Below, in pieces: positions 43,512 through 51,670 of a stretch of DNA of 64,000 nt. How positions within the stretch are numbered: position 1 is the stretch's first letter; each line of letters opens with the position of its first letter. This DNA comes from an uncultured Ruminococcus sp. (lineage in GTDB: Bacteria; Bacillota; Clostridia; Oscillospirales; Ruminococcaceae), in the NCBI GenBank assembly GCA_947627625.1, contig CANQWR010000001.1, positions 244,448 to 308,447 on the forward strand. The letters are read 5' to 3'. The notes below the pieces were generated by a model. The model made no database searches, was not told the DNA's origin, and saw only the letters and a list, made by a program, of their open reading frames with translations. A program made the position numbers and the translations under genes.

Positions 43512-43805
43512 CACACCGCTGTTTATGCTCTGCGTGAGCAGTACGACAAATGTGAAAAAGAGCGGAGTGAACTGTGTCAAAGAAGTATGGAGAGGTCTGG
43601 AAGAATCAACGAATTCACTCGCAGAAATTCAGATTTGCAGAGGACGGTTGACATTCTGACGGAGTTTATTGACTTGCTGAAACGCTTTGAAATTCAGAAG
43701 TACGCTGAAATCAAACGGGTTCAAGAGTACGTTCACAGTCAGAAAGAACAGAAAGTACAACAGCGGTACGCCACCAAAAATAAAAAATCGTGGAGACTGG
43801 AATAA
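43512..43805 (+). pseudogene. Relaxase (MobA/MobL-like) C-terminal fragment
   Basis: The open frame starts after a TGA at about 43509 and reads AVYALREQYDKCEKERSELCQRSMERSGRINEFTRRNSDLQRTVDILTEFIDLLKRFEIQKYAEIKRVQEY, a coiled-coil tail like those ending clostridial relaxases/mobilization proteins. The catalytic N-terminal part is missing. The ORF track shows only the part from an internal ATG. Directly after it AGGAGG and a 12-codon ORF (MFTLIDILAKI) mark where the next gene of the element has been cut. Confidence 0.65.
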
Positions 43806-43830
43806 CAGGAGGAAAATATGTTTACTTTGA

Positions 43831-43859
43831 TTGACATATTAGCAAAAATATAGTATAAT
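43831..43859 (+). promoter_or_regulatory. Sigma-A promoter of the 547-residue unknown gene
   Basis: Perfect TTGACA, 17-base spacer and TATAAT, 43 bases before the start. It overlaps the cut-off ORF that follows the relaxase fragment. Confidence 0.85.
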
Positions 43860-43901
43860 ATAAATATAGTGTGTTATTGCTTAGACTAAAGGAGTGAAAC
43901 C

Positions 43902-45545
43902 ATGGATAATAATACAATAGAAGTCAAAGTCACTTCGATAGAAACGGTTGCCCGTACTGATTTTGATGCTGTTATATATGACCTTTATAAGCAGATTGAG
44001 TTGCTTTCAAGTCAGGCTGATGAGTGGGATTATCTGATTGCTGTCGCATCGGGTATTTTGTGTGGTATGCTGGATATACTGTGGGTCGGAGATTTCAGCC
44101 TTGATAATGGCAGAACTTTTGCAAGCGATAAAGTTGACGGTTTTGTAGAAAAAACTGCGAATATACTCGGCTTTAAGGGCGATAACTTGCAAGGTGCGGT
44201 TAAGTTTTTAGAGGAAAAATTCCCCATACCAAGCGACGGCAATACACCTGATTTTGGCGGAGGATTACAGCATCATCTACGTGATTTCGGACACCACCCG
44301 ACAATTGCAGGACTTGCTTTTTCCATACTGACACAGTTTACAGGAATGTCATATGGTACGGACGTGAACGGACTATTCAGGATTGTACCCGTCCATGACA
44401 GGAGCAGGGCTTTTATAGGTACAGATATTCCCGACAAAATTTTCAACGGAACTGTTGTATGGTTTTTCCACCTTGTCAGCGATATGGCAGGTTCGAGCAG
44501 TACGGCAGGTATCACAGGCGGTACAGGTATTCCGGGACCGATTTTGTCACTTGCAAAAGAATTATCTGCATTGCCTTTTTTCAAAAACATGAAAATAGGT
44601 GATAATCAGTTGTCTGTTTTTCTGTCAAAGATATTTAATGGAACATTGTTTGCTCGGTACGATGAGAACGGGAAAATTCTCAAAGATACTGTCATCAAAT
44701 TTGACTTGCGTGGGGAGTTGGGTGCTGTTGCCGAACTTGGAAAACAGGCACTGCCTGTCATTGCAAATGACTGCATTGTAAGAAGTTTTTATTTTATCAG
44801 ACGATTTGCCGTTTATCTGAAAAATCTGAAATGCTTGTCTATGGAAGATACCCGCCTGAAAAATATTGACCGGGATAGTGTGAAACCTTTTGGAAACCCG
44901 ACTATCACGAGAATGATTACTATCTCAAGTGCGGTCTTCTCTGCTGTTGATATTGCAGAAGCAGTTATGTCACAGAAATATTTTGTTGCTGTGAATTATG
45001 TTGGTGTCGGAAAATTTGCTGTTGCGATTGGCAGTGAAATCACGGGTTATCTGAAAGTGCGTGATGTAAAGCGTATAAAAGAGATGTATGAAAACATAAA
45101 GCGGAATACTTTCACAGAAACAGATAATAACATTTATAAAAGAATCGGTGATGGTGTGGATATAGGGAAATTCGGACTTACATTAGAGCAGACAGAGGTA
45201 TTGTATAGCCTTGAAATGTATAAAACTATAAGCGATATAAACAAAGGAGGTCTGAAATCCCAGCTTAAAGCAAAATGGTTTAACGAATGGAAAAATTATA
45301 TGGAAACAGGTTTTTCTTCTTTTGTCGGAGATAAAAATGCTGTCCTTCATTGGTATACGGTAAAAGAACTTCACAGAATTGTTGCGGAAAATTCCCCTGA
45401 AAAACCGTGGTTCAGGCTTGTATTACTGGAAGCAATGCTTTTTGAGCCTTACTACCCTCTGAGTTTTGAAGTTGATAAAAAAGGCAATCAAGTACCAAAT
45501 ACAAAGTATAAAGAACTGCAAAAACTCCTTTTTCAATATTGGTGA
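43902..45545 (+). CDS. Large unknown protein in the accessory island
   Basis: A 547-residue protein with AAGGAGTGAAACC before its ATG and its own promoter. No family is recognised. Several moderately hydrophobic stretches occur (LIAVASGILCGMLDILWVGDF near 45, TIAGLAFSILTQFTGMSYG near 130, GTVVWFFHLVSDMAGSSSTAGITGGTGIPGPILSL near 180-220, ITISSAVFSAVDIAEAV near 345), suggesting membrane contact. A Gly/His motif LQHHLRDFGHHPTIAG is striking. The C-terminal half is helical and charged. Its 3' end overlaps the convergent Gly-rich ORF by 134 bases. It is AT-rich and probably foreign cargo. Confidence 0.72.
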   Translation: MDNNTIEVKVTSIETVARTDFDAVIYDLYKQIELLSSQADEWDYLIAVASGILCGMLDILWVGDFSLDNGRTFASDKVDGFVEKTANILGFKGDNLQGAVKFLEEKFPIPSDGNTPDFGGGLQHHLRDFGHHPTIAGLAFSILTQFTGMSYGTDVNGLFRIVPVHDRSRAFIGTDIPDKIFNGTVVWFFHLVSDMAGSSSTAGITGGTGIPGPILSLAKELSALPFFKNMKIGDNQLSVFLSKIFNGTLFARYDENGKILKDTVIKFDLRGELGAVAELGKQALPVIANDCIVRSFYFIRRFAVYLKNLKCLSMEDTRLKNIDRDSVKPFGNPTITRMITISSAVFSAVDIAEAVMSQKYFVAVNYVGVGKFAVAIGSEITGYLKVRDVKRIKEMYENIKRNTFTETDNNIYKRIGDGVDIGKFGLTLEQTEVLYSLEMYKTISDINKGGLKSQLKAKWFNEWKNYMETGFSSFVGDKNAVLHWYTVKELHRIVAENSPEKPWFRLVLLEAMLFEPYYPLSFEVDKKGNQVPNTKYKELQKLLFQYW

Positions 45546-46050
45546 TATTCTGAACATACTGCTCATATACCGTGTTGGAGTATTCAATATCGTGTTCATC
45601 GTTCAGGAATATCTCCCGAACGGAAACCATTAGCTTAGCTGATTGCAGTATTGTGTCCTTTTTACCTAAAATTCCAGCTGCACCAACTGCACCGCCAACT
45701 CCGACACCGACACCAAGTCCGAGTACTGCACCACCGCCTACGATTGCCATAGTACCGCCCGCCATACCCAATCCGCCTGCTGCAATAGCTCCGCCACCGA
45801 GGTATGCAAGACAGGCACTTGTCAACGCTGCTCCGCTAAGACCTGCAAAATTCGAGCCGACAAGAGCCGTTGCGATTGCAGGGGCAAAAGCTCCCGCCGT
45901 AGCGACTGTCAGAATTGTAATTCCTGCCGTTATTATAGTACCCGTCAGAATATTTTTCATGACTTCATTCAGCTCAAATATAACTTTGTTGTAGCATTTC
46001 CTAAGCCTTGCGATATAGCCTTTTTTATAGAAACTCTCCGTAAAGAACAA
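45412..46050 (-). CDS. Glycine-rich hydrophobic protein, probably truncated
   Basis: A reading frame of 212 codons from a TTG start with no ribosome site. It contains a long Gly/Ala-rich hydrophobic region (TGTIITAGITILTVATAGAFAPAIATALVG ... LAYLGGGAIAAGGLGMAGGTMAIVGGGAVLGLGVGVGVGGAVGAAG), like a membrane-inserting or pore-like hairpin. The in-frame sequence before the start (GYSESEGDKFLELFFTESFYKKGY) also looks coding and opens only at a stop near 46078, so the N-terminus is lost. The end runs antisense through the 547-residue gene, suggesting a cut C-terminus. Function unknown. Confidence 0.5.
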   Translation of the reverse strand: MFFTESFYKKGYIARLRKCYNKVIFELNEVMKNILTGTIITAGITILTVATAGAFAPAIATALVGSNFAGLSGAALTSACLAYLGGGAIAAGGLGMAGGTMAIVGGGAVLGLGVGVGVGGAVGAAGILGKKDTILQSAKLMVSVREIFLNDEHDIEYSNTVYEQYVQNITNIEKGVFAVLYTLYLVLDCLFYQLQNSEGSKAQKALLPVIQA

Positions 46051-46092
46051 TTCAAGAAATTTATCGCCTTCCGATTCACTGTAGCCGAAAAG

Positions 46093-46271
46093 GACTTGTA
46101 GACCTCAGACTTAAAGCCGATGTTGCTGATAAAGAGGAGAAAAAACAGCTAAAAGAGCAAATCAAGAATACCGAAGAAGCAGTTGAGGTTATGAAAATTG
46201 CTATGAAAAGTATGAATAAGTTCAACAGCTCATTTGCTTTGGGTGAATTTTCCGGCAATCATCATCAGTAA
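46093..46271 (+). pseudogene. 3' fragment of a coding sequence of the decayed element
   Basis: The plus-strand frame reads VDLRLKADVADKEEKKQLKEQIKNTEEAVEVMKIAMKSMNKFNSSFALGEFSGNHHQ-stop, a charged helical C-terminus. There is no start or ribosome site; the join with the Gly-rich frame is at about 46085-46092. The parent gene is not identified. GGCAAC words like those near 40200 follow at 46278 and 46290. Confidence 0.5.
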
Positions 46272-46384
46272 TTTTTGGCAACACACCGGCAACAAAAATC
46301 AGATACTCCAAATCTGACAGACAACCGAGATAATTGAGATACCATAAGCGATAAAACTTAACTTGAACCGATTAAGATTGCAGT

Positions 46385-46446
46385 TCAAGGAGCGAGGGCA
46401 GTTGTCCTTTGAACTCCCACTGATGACTTTGCCCCAAAACCACGGT
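46385..46446 (+). repeat. GC-rich hairpin repeat, copy E (strongly degenerate)
   Basis: AAGGAGCGAGGGCAGTTGTCCTTTGAACTCCCACTGATGACTTTGCCCCAAAACCACGG keeps the order of the family but most G/C runs are eroded. The rest of gap 46272-46520 is AT-rich with no gene seen. Confidence 0.5.
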
Positions 46447-46523
46447 GCGGACTATCTTGAACTCGCCGACATATCGTAATTAAAAAAAATAAAATTAAAA
46501 AAATAAAAAATATATCACATTGC

Positions 46524-46552
46524 TTGACTTTTCCGAAAAACTGTGGTATAAT
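46524..46552 (+). promoter_or_regulatory. Promoter of tRNA-Leu
   Basis: TTGACT, 17-base spacer, TATAAT, about 110 bases before the mature tRNA, giving a long 5' leader. Confidence 0.7.
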
Positions 46553-46667
46553 TGCAGAGGTGGGTTTGTGGGGAATCCGTCCCACAATTGCCGTCTGTGG
46601 CGTATGTGCAGTTTTTTTGGGAAAGTCGGCAGAGTGATATGTCGCTTTTGGAGGAGTAGTAACATTT

Positions 46668-46751
46668 GCCGCCGTGGTGGAATAGGCAGACACAAGAGAC
46701 TTAAAATCTCTCGGTAGAAATATCGTACCGGTTCAAGTCCGGTCGGCGGCA
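46668..46751 (+). tRNA. tRNA-Leu (anticodon UAA)
   Basis: A class II tRNA: acceptor arms GCCGCCG / CGGCGGC with discriminator A, D-arm GTGGTGGAATAGGCAGACAC, anticodon stem AGAGA/TCTCT with loop CTTAAAA (anticodon TAA), a long variable arm and T-arm CCGGTTCAAGTCCGG. No CCA is encoded. It reads UUA codons. The decayed mobile region ends about 400 bases upstream. Confidence 0.96.
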
Positions 46752-46758
46752 CTGAAAA

Positions 46759-46801
46759 CAGCGTGTCGGGGTTTAAGACCCGACACGCTGTAATTTTTTT
46801 T
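46759..46801 (+). terminator. Terminator after tRNA-Leu
   Basis: CAGCGTGTCGGG / CCCGACACGCTG, a 12-base-pair stem, followed by AATTTTTTTT. Confidence 0.92.
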
Positions 46802-46883
46802 GATATAATACTCAATCTGCCGAAAGGATACGCAAAACTATACAGGCTTGTATCATATCGGGATTTTTATTGCAGATAACTTG

Positions 46884-47147
46884 TCAGGACTTCTGTTCGG
46901 CATCATACGCCTCACGGACTGCCCTTGCAAGCTGGTCCGCACAAGAAGTCTGTCTGCGACCGCAAATCACTCCCGAGAGTTTCTGTGCAATCTGTTCGAC
47001 AGTCCAGCCCTCAATGAGAAGCGGGATAGCTTTCAGGTTTCCGTTACAGCCCCCCGTGAACTTCACATTGTGTACAACGTCCCCGTCCAAATCCATGCTT
47101 ATCACCTGCGAACAGGTGTCCTTAGTTTTGTAATCGTAGTGGAACAT
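46884..47147 (-). CDS. TSCPD-domain protein (TIGR03905-like)
   Basis: An 87-residue protein: MFHYDYKTKDTCSQVISMDLDGDVVHNVKFTGGCNGNLKAIPLLIEGWTVEQIAQKLSGVICGRRQTSCADQLARAV. The motif GGC-x-GN..AI..L..G and the later TSCADQL are the TSCPD signature, a domain also found at the end of B12-dependent ribonucleotide reductases, where its cysteines may bind metal (family knowledge). The stand-alone form has no fixed role. GGAGGTGCTTTG precedes the ATG, which overlaps the peroxidase stop in TGATG, so the two are coupled. Confidence 0.88.
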   Translation of the reverse strand: MFHYDYKTKDTCSQVISMDLDGDVVHNVKFTGGCNGNLKAIPLLIEGWTVEQIAQKLSGVICGRRQTSCADQLARAVREAYDAEQKS

Positions 47148-47685
47148 CAAAGCACCTCCTCAATTTTTTCTTTTACTTTTTCAAGAGACTCGGTAGGCTC
47201 AAAGCGTGCGACAATTTCGCCGTTGCGGTCAATCAGGAACTTTGTGAAGTTCCACTTTATATTGCCGTTGTTTTTGTAGTCTCTGTCCATTTTTTTCACA
47301 ATCGGTTTGAGAATGAGTCCCATCGGACCCGAAAAACCGTCAAAAGTGGTGTTGGCGGTCAGATATTTGTAGAGCGGAACGGCATTTTCACCGTTCACAT
47401 CGATTTTTGCGAACTGCGGAAAAGTTATGCCGTAGCGACCCGTGCAAAAGCTGTGTATCTCCTCATCACTGCCGGGAGCCTGCTCCCCGAACTGGTTGCA
47501 CGGGAAGTCGAGAATTTCCAGACCGTCTTTTGGTGAAGCTCATATATGTCCTGAAGCTCATCATACTGCGGAGTAAAGCCACAGCCCGTTGCGGTGTTTA
47601 CAATCAGGAGAACTTTTCCCTTGTAATTTTCAAGGGAGACCTCCTCCCCGTCCTGTGTTTTGACTTTGAAATCATAAATACTCAT
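47147..47685 (-). pseudogene. Glutathione peroxidase-family gene with a one-base frameshift
   Basis: The two track ORFs 47425-47766 and 47147-47398 are halves of one gene. The first half begins MSIYDFKVKTQDGEEVSLENYKGKVLLIVNTATGCGFTPQYDELQDIYELHQK (ATG at 47685 after GGAGGG) with a catalytic Cys, not selenocysteine. It then leaves frame at a CACCAAAAGACGG run: one more A would restore KDGLEILDFPCNQFGEQAPGSDEEIHSFCTGRYGITFPQFAKIDVNGENAVPLYKYL. Either a real inactivation or a sequencing error in the A-run. The product would reduce peroxides with thioredoxin. The TSCPD gene follows in TGATG overlap. Confidence 0.9.
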
Positions 47686-47737
47686 GACAGATACCCTCCT
47701 GTTTTTCGGAATTTTACCGTACAGTGTCCATATTTCA

Positions 47738-47766
47738 AGTGTATCAGCACTTTTGTTACCTGTCAA
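47738..47766 (-). promoter_or_regulatory. Promoter of the peroxidase-TSCPD unit
   Basis: Minus-strand TTGACA, 17-base spacer, TACACT, about 50 bases before the start. Confidence 0.6.
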
Positions 47767-47828
47767 GAATTTCGGAAAAAATTTACAAATTATTCATAAT
47801 TATTTATTTATAATTAAATTATAAACAA

Positions 47829-48443
47829 TTAAATAAAACTTGTGGAGATACGCTCCTCCTTTTCGGGAAGACCAAATTTCTCCCTGCCGAGTTCGATACT
47901 CCGCATAAGGAAAGTCATATTTCTCGCAAGCACACGCATAGTCTGTTTGCCCTCGCCGTCCATTTCCGCTTCACCCTGAATACGTCCGTGAATGCTGTTC
48001 CAGTACTGACTTGAAACAACAGGCATATTTGCAATTGTGAAATACTTGTTCAGCTCGTCAAAAGTTGCGGAACAGCCGCCCCTCCTTGCACAGACGACAC
48101 TTGCCCCGACTTTCATAGTCTTGTCGAATTTTGTGCTGTAGAAAAGCCTGTCAAGGAGTGCAATAAGCGTGGCGTTTGCGGAGGCGTAGTAGACGGGACT
48201 CGCAACAACAAGACCGTCCGCACGCTCAAATTTCGGTGCGATTTCGTTCACAGCGTCCTCAAAGACGCACTTTCCGCTCTCGGCACACTTTCCGCACGCA
48301 ATACAGCCTCTTATTGCCTGATTGCCGACCGTCACGGTCTCGTACTCAACGCCCTCCTGTGCAAAGACCTGCTCCATCTCTTTAAGTGCAATACTCGTGT
48401 TGCCCTCAGGATGCGGACTGCCGTTGATGATTAAAACTCTCAT
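47829..48443 (-). CDS. Flavodoxin-fold NAD(P)H-dependent FMN reductase
   Basis: A 204-residue protein with the flavodoxin-like start MRVLIINGSPHPEGNTSIALKEM (phosphate-binding loop), a C-x2-C-x5-C iron-sulfur-like insertion (RGCIACGKCAESGKCVF) and DGLVVASPVYYASANATLIALLDRLFY for flavin binding. This is the iron-sulfur flavoprotein / NADPH-dependent FMN reductase group of anaerobes, thought to move electrons or detoxify oxygen species (family knowledge). The ATG at 48443 is used because the extension in the track has no family match. It has its own promoter. Confidence 0.9.
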   Translation of the reverse strand: MRVLIINGSPHPEGNTSIALKEMEQVFAQEGVEYETVTVGNQAIRGCIACGKCAESGKCVFEDAVNEIAPKFERADGLVVASPVYYASANATLIALLDRLFYSTKFDKTMKVGASVVCARRGGCSATFDELNKYFTIANMPVVSSQYWNSIHGRIQGEAEMDGEGKQTMRVLARNMTFLMRSIELGREKFGLPEKEERISTSFI

Positions 48444-48511
48444 ACCATCATATCCTCTCTGAAAATTTTTGAGATTTGCTCCTCTGCGGAGCAATTTATA
48501 ATACACTTCTA

Positions 48512-48540
48512 ATTCTACCACAATATGCAGAAAATGTCAA
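48512..48540 (-). promoter_or_regulatory. Promoter of the flavodoxin-fold reductase
   Basis: Minus-strand TTGACA, 17-base spacer, TAGAAT. It lies just downstream of the CDF gene end. Confidence 0.65.
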
Positions 48541-48554
48541 CACAAATCCAACTC

Positions 48555-49718
48555 TCAGAACACACGGTCAAAAGTGACCGAAATACCGCAATTTATGCCG
48601 TTTTCCGCAATGGCGTTTTCAATAATAGAGTGCAGTTCTTTTTCCGAAAACTTCACGTCATCGGGGACAGATAAGTCAAATATTAAAACATTCTCCGCAC
48701 CGTGGGAGACAAGTCTCAGGTCGTGAAAAGACAGACGGCTGTCCGTCTCCGTCAGCACATCTTCAAGTATTTTACGGCAGTATTCCGTCATTTCGTCATC
48801 GGTTGCAACGGGGTCCATGTGGATTGAAATATCAATATTCAGGTCTTTTTTTATCTGACGTTCAATGCGGTCCGTGTGTTCGTGGACGCTCACAAAACTT
48901 TCCGAACTGTCAAATTCAGCGTGACAGCTCCCGATTATCTTTGCAGGACCGTAAGTGTGTATCATAATGTCGTGTACACCTAAAACTTTTTCGTCACTAC
49001 AGACAATTTCCCTGATTTGACTGATAATTTCGGGACTGACCGCCTTTCCGAGTATATCGTCAACAGTCGTCCTAATAATGTCAAAACCCGATTTGACAAT
49101 CATAATTGACACAAACGCCCCTGCAATGCCGTCAAAGGGGAGCGGAAAGAAGTGGGAGAGGATAACCGAGACGAGCGTTGCAGAAGTGGAAAAAGCGTCA
49201 TTACGGCTGTCCTCTGCGGTCGCAAGAAGCACCTGCGAATTTATTTTTTCGCCGAGAATGGTGTTAAAGCTGTACATTCTGAACTTTATAAAAATCGACA
49301 CAAGGAGTATCGCCACAACTGCAATGTTCATTTCGACACTTACGGGGGAGAATATTTTTTCTGCCGAATTTTTCAGCAACTCCAGTCCCATTGAAAAAAT
49401 TGCGACCGAAATCACGAGTGACGTGAGATATTCAGCCCTTCCGTGACCATAGGGGTGCGTTTTGTCGGCGGGTTTTGATGCCATTCTGCACCCCAACAGC
49501 GTAACTATGCAGTTGGCACAGTCGGAGAGATTGTTGAAAGCGTCCGAACATACGGACACCGAACCTGAAAATATGCCCGTGAAAATTTTTACAAAAAACA
49601 GGAACAGATTGCAGAATATTCCCGAAACACCGCTGAGAAAACCGTATTCAGAGCGAACCTGCGGATCATTCACATTGTCGGGATTTTTTATAAAACGTCT
49701 TATCAGGTATTTTTCCAT
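48555..49718 (-). CDS. Cation diffusion facilitator (CDF) metal efflux transporter
   Basis: A 387-residue protein with six membrane helices in the first 220 residues and a cytosolic ferredoxin-like tail. The metal site residues appear in SVCSDAFNNLSDCANCIVTLLG (helix 2) and ATAEDSRNDAFSTSATLVSVIL (helix 5), with HPYGHGRAEYLTSL in the loop between helices 2 and 3. Such transporters export Zn, Mn or Fe in exchange for protons (family knowledge); the metal is not clear from these motifs. The C-terminal domain (about 220-387) includes MTEYCRKILED and an extra segment ending in a second alpha/beta unit, so it is longer than the minimal form. Confidence 0.92.
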   Translation of the reverse strand: MEKYLIRRFIKNPDNVNDPQVRSEYGFLSGVSGIFCNLFLFFVKIFTGIFSGSVSVCSDAFNNLSDCANCIVTLLGCRMASKPADKTHPYGHGRAEYLTSLVISVAIFSMGLELLKNSAEKIFSPVSVEMNIAVVAILLVSIFIKFRMYSFNTILGEKINSQVLLATAEDSRNDAFSTSATLVSVILSHFFPLPFDGIAGAFVSIMIVKSGFDIIRTTVDDILGKAVSPEIISQIREIVCSDEKVLGVHDIMIHTYGPAKIIGSCHAEFDSSESFVSVHEHTDRIERQIKKDLNIDISIHMDPVATDDEMTEYCRKILEDVLTETDSRLSFHDLRLVSHGAENVLIFDLSVPDDVKFSEKELHSIIENAIAENGINCGISVTFDRVF

Positions 49719-49769
49719 GTTGTTCTCCTAATGTTAAATAAATTAGATAAATTAGAAATTTAGTTTGGA

Positions 49770-49868
49770 ACGATTAGGGGCAGGGGGCTTTGCCCCTGAA
49801 CCCCCATTGGGGGCTCTGCCCCCAAACCCCCGTCGGGGGGAAGAATCCCCCCGAACCCCCCATGATGG
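49770..49868 (+). repeat. GC-rich hairpin repeat, copy F (near consensus)
   Basis: AACGATTAGGGGCAGGGGGCTTTGCCCCTGAACCC, then the GGGGGCTCTGCCCCC hairpin, GTCGGGGGGAAGAATCCCCCCG and the end CCCCCCATGATGG. It is the most compact full-length copy and lies upstream of the CDF gene. Confidence 0.93.
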
Positions 49869-49964
49869 TAACAAGACTAAGTACCATAACAAGAGTATTC
49901 CCCACCGACAGAGTTTGATATTTCTGAAATTATAAACCGCACAAGCAACTTGTGCGGTATTTCT

Positions 49965-50390
49965 TCATTTTATGTTCATTTCAGCCATTTTATTCTTTAT
50001 CGCCGTAAGCCCCTCGGCAGGCTCTGTAAGACCTCCGACCGCTTTGTCCATCGGGCAGATGTCGTTTTTCATGCGGTTTTGTATCTCCCCGACAAGCGTG
50101 CCATAGTAAGCGGTTATGCCGTGCTTTTGGAGCATTTGCAGTCCGTCCTCACTCATGACTTCCGCATAGACTTCCGAGACATTGAGTATCACATAAAGCA
50201 TTGCGGTGGCTTTCCCGACTATTTTGTCGGACGCACAAAATCCCGTGAAATCAATATCGCTCTCAATAAAGCCGACAAGCGGTTTTACGCCCGTCTCACG
50301 GCTTGTGTACATCGAATTTCCGTCACATAGCACACAGGAATAGCCGTTTTTGTGCATTTCGTCAACCGCCCTGATAGTGTCACTTTTCAT
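49965..50390 (-). CDS. DUF1893 protein
   Basis: A 141-residue protein: MKSDTIRAVDEMHKNGYSCVLCDGNSMYTSRETGVKPLVGFIESDIDFTGFCASDKIVGKATAMLYVILNVSEVYAEVMSEDGLQMLQKHGITAYYGTLVGEIQNRMKNDICPMDKAV. This is the DUF1893 pattern (CVLC.G...Y.S...GV.PL, DK.VGKA.A.LYV, NR....CPME.AV). The fold is related to cytidine-deaminase-like proteins but catalytic function is unknown. The ATG at 50390 lies inside the end of the ECF gene (11-base overlap), so the two are coupled and may act on the same nutrient. Confidence 0.88.
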   Translation of the reverse strand: MKSDTIRAVDEMHKNGYSCVLCDGNSMYTSRETGVKPLVGFIESDIDFTGFCASDKIVGKATAMLYVILNVSEVYAEVMSEDGLQMLQKHGITAYYGTLVGEIQNRMKNDICPMDKAVGGLTEPAEGLTAIKNKMAEMNIK

Positions 50391-50940
50391 AGTTTTTTGC
50401 ACTCTCAACATGGTAAATTACAAGCGGAATAAGAGTCCACTGGAGAACAAGTCCGAAAAGACCTGCGGAAATACTCGTCCAGATGACCGCAATATTCATG
50501 GGGTTTCCGAACGCATAAACTGCGACAAGAATAGCCATTGCACGCACTGCACGTCCTGCAATCTGTGCAATCAGGACTTTTGCGACAGTCGGAATTTTAC
50601 TGTCTCTGAGAAGTCCCGAAACAAGACCGTAACCGCAAAGCTCAACCATCATAAACGGCAACATTGCAACATTCGGCATACCTGTCAGGGCGAAACTCGC
50701 AAGAGGTCCTAAAAGACCCGAGACTGCTCCCGCATAGGGACCCGCAAGAAGTCCGACAAGAATAATCGGCAGGTGCATGGGCAGAAAAGTCTCCCCGAGA
50801 GACGTACCCATTCCCGACACTGCACCGATAACGTGGAAAATCTGCGGTACTGCGACTGCCCCGATAATTGCAAGGACAGCCGAAACTGTCTGCACTTTGA
50901 AAGACAGACGTGGTTTTGAAATTGCTGTTGAATTGGTCAT
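50380..50940 (-). CDS. ECF transporter S-component (substrate unknown)
   Basis: A 186-residue membrane protein with about six hydrophobic segments. LPMHLPIILVGLLAGPYAGAVSGLLGPLASFALTGMPNVAMLPFMMVELCGYGLVSGLL is the S-component pattern in which a short (M)H..P..L.G...G...G...G loop binds the ligand and the AxxxA-like helix docks to EcfT. It should import a vitamin or related compound using a shared EcfAAT module encoded elsewhere. No riboswitch is seen upstream, so the substrate remains open. Coupled to the DUF1893 gene. Confidence 0.86.
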   Translation of the reverse strand: MTNSTAISKPRLSFKVQTVSAVLAIIGAVAVPQIFHVIGAVSGMGTSLGETFLPMHLPIILVGLLAGPYAGAVSGLLGPLASFALTGMPNVAMLPFMMVELCGYGLVSGLLRDSKIPTVAKVLIAQIAGRAVRAMAILVAVYAFGNPMNIAVIWTSISAGLFGLVLQWTLIPLVIYHVESAKNYEK

Positions 50941-51001
50941 AAATATTCCTCCCGATTTTTAATTTTTTTAATTCTTAATTTTTGATATATTTAATTGATA
51001 T

Positions 51002-51457
51002 TTACAGCAGTATGTATTCCCGACTATCACCCTCTTTGCAGTAGTAAAATTCACTCAGACTGTCATTTTCAAAGATGTCAAGCATAGTCTCCATGTCCTT
51101 TGCAAGGTCGTATTCTGAGAGCCTGTCCCTCTCAATCCAGAAAACCTCTCCCTCGTCCGAAGAACGCAGATTTCCGTGGAATTTGTCCGCACGGTAAAGA
51201 AACACCACATACCTTGCACCGCTGTCTGTCGGGAACTGCTTTACTCCGCACAGCACTGGATTTTCGACGGTATAGCCCGTTTCCTCCCGAACCTCCCGTA
51301 TAACCGAACCCGTGAAGGACTCCCCCTCCTCAACGTGACCTCCCGGAAAAGCTATTCCCGACCACGCCACATTTTTACGCTCCTGCACCAGAACACGCCC
51401 ATTGCCGTCACTCACCATGCACATATTAGTAAAAATAGCCTGCTCCAAACGAATCAC
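51002..51457 (-). CDS. NUDIX hydrolase
   Basis: A 151-residue enzyme with the complete Nudix box GGHVEEGESFTGSVIREVREETGY (G-x5-E-x7-R-E-x2-E-E) around residue 38. The start LEQAIFTNMCMVSDGNGRVLVQERKNVAWSGIAFPGGHVE resembles 8-oxo-dGTP diphosphatases (MutT/YvcI type), which sanitise nucleotide pools (family knowledge). The exact substrate is uncertain. It starts with ATG after AGAGGTGATTCG, from its own promoter. Confidence 0.92.
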   Translation of the reverse strand: MIRLEQAIFTNMCMVSDGNGRVLVQERKNVAWSGIAFPGGHVEEGESFTGSVIREVREETGYTVENPVLCGVKQFPTDSGARYVVFLYRADKFHGNLRSSDEGEVFWIERDRLSEYDLAKDMETMLDIFENDSLSEFYYCKEGDSREYILL

Positions 51458-51487
51458 CTCTTCTGAAAAAATATCCCTGCTCTGTAT

Positions 51488-51516
51488 ATTTTAACACATT
51501 ATCAAAGATTTGTCAA
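51488..51516 (-). promoter_or_regulatory. Promoter of the NUDIX gene
   Basis: Minus-strand TTGACA, 17-base spacer, TAAAAT. Confidence 0.65.
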
Positions 51517-51534
51517 GACGTACCTTATTAAAAT

Positions 51535-51575
51535 CAAAAAAGGCAGACACTAAGGAATAAAGCGTCTGCCTTGCG
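51535..51575 (-). terminator. Terminator of the LRR-dockerin gene
   Basis: Minus-strand AAGGCAGACGC ... GTGTCTGCCTT stem with loop TTTATTCCTTA, followed by TTTTTTGATTTT. It lies about 95 bases downstream of the stop. Confidence 0.85.
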
Positions 51576-51670
51576 GGACATCCGACTGTCCCCCTGCTCA
51601 AATATTTACAGCATAGTCTCCGTCGGAAAATGTGCAGAATCCGACTAAAAGTCTGCTTGGGTTTAGCGTT

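Noticed and set aside
48176-48385. Arg/Gln-rich plus-strand ORF
   Set aside because: Low-complexity shadow of the flavodoxin-fold reductase gene.
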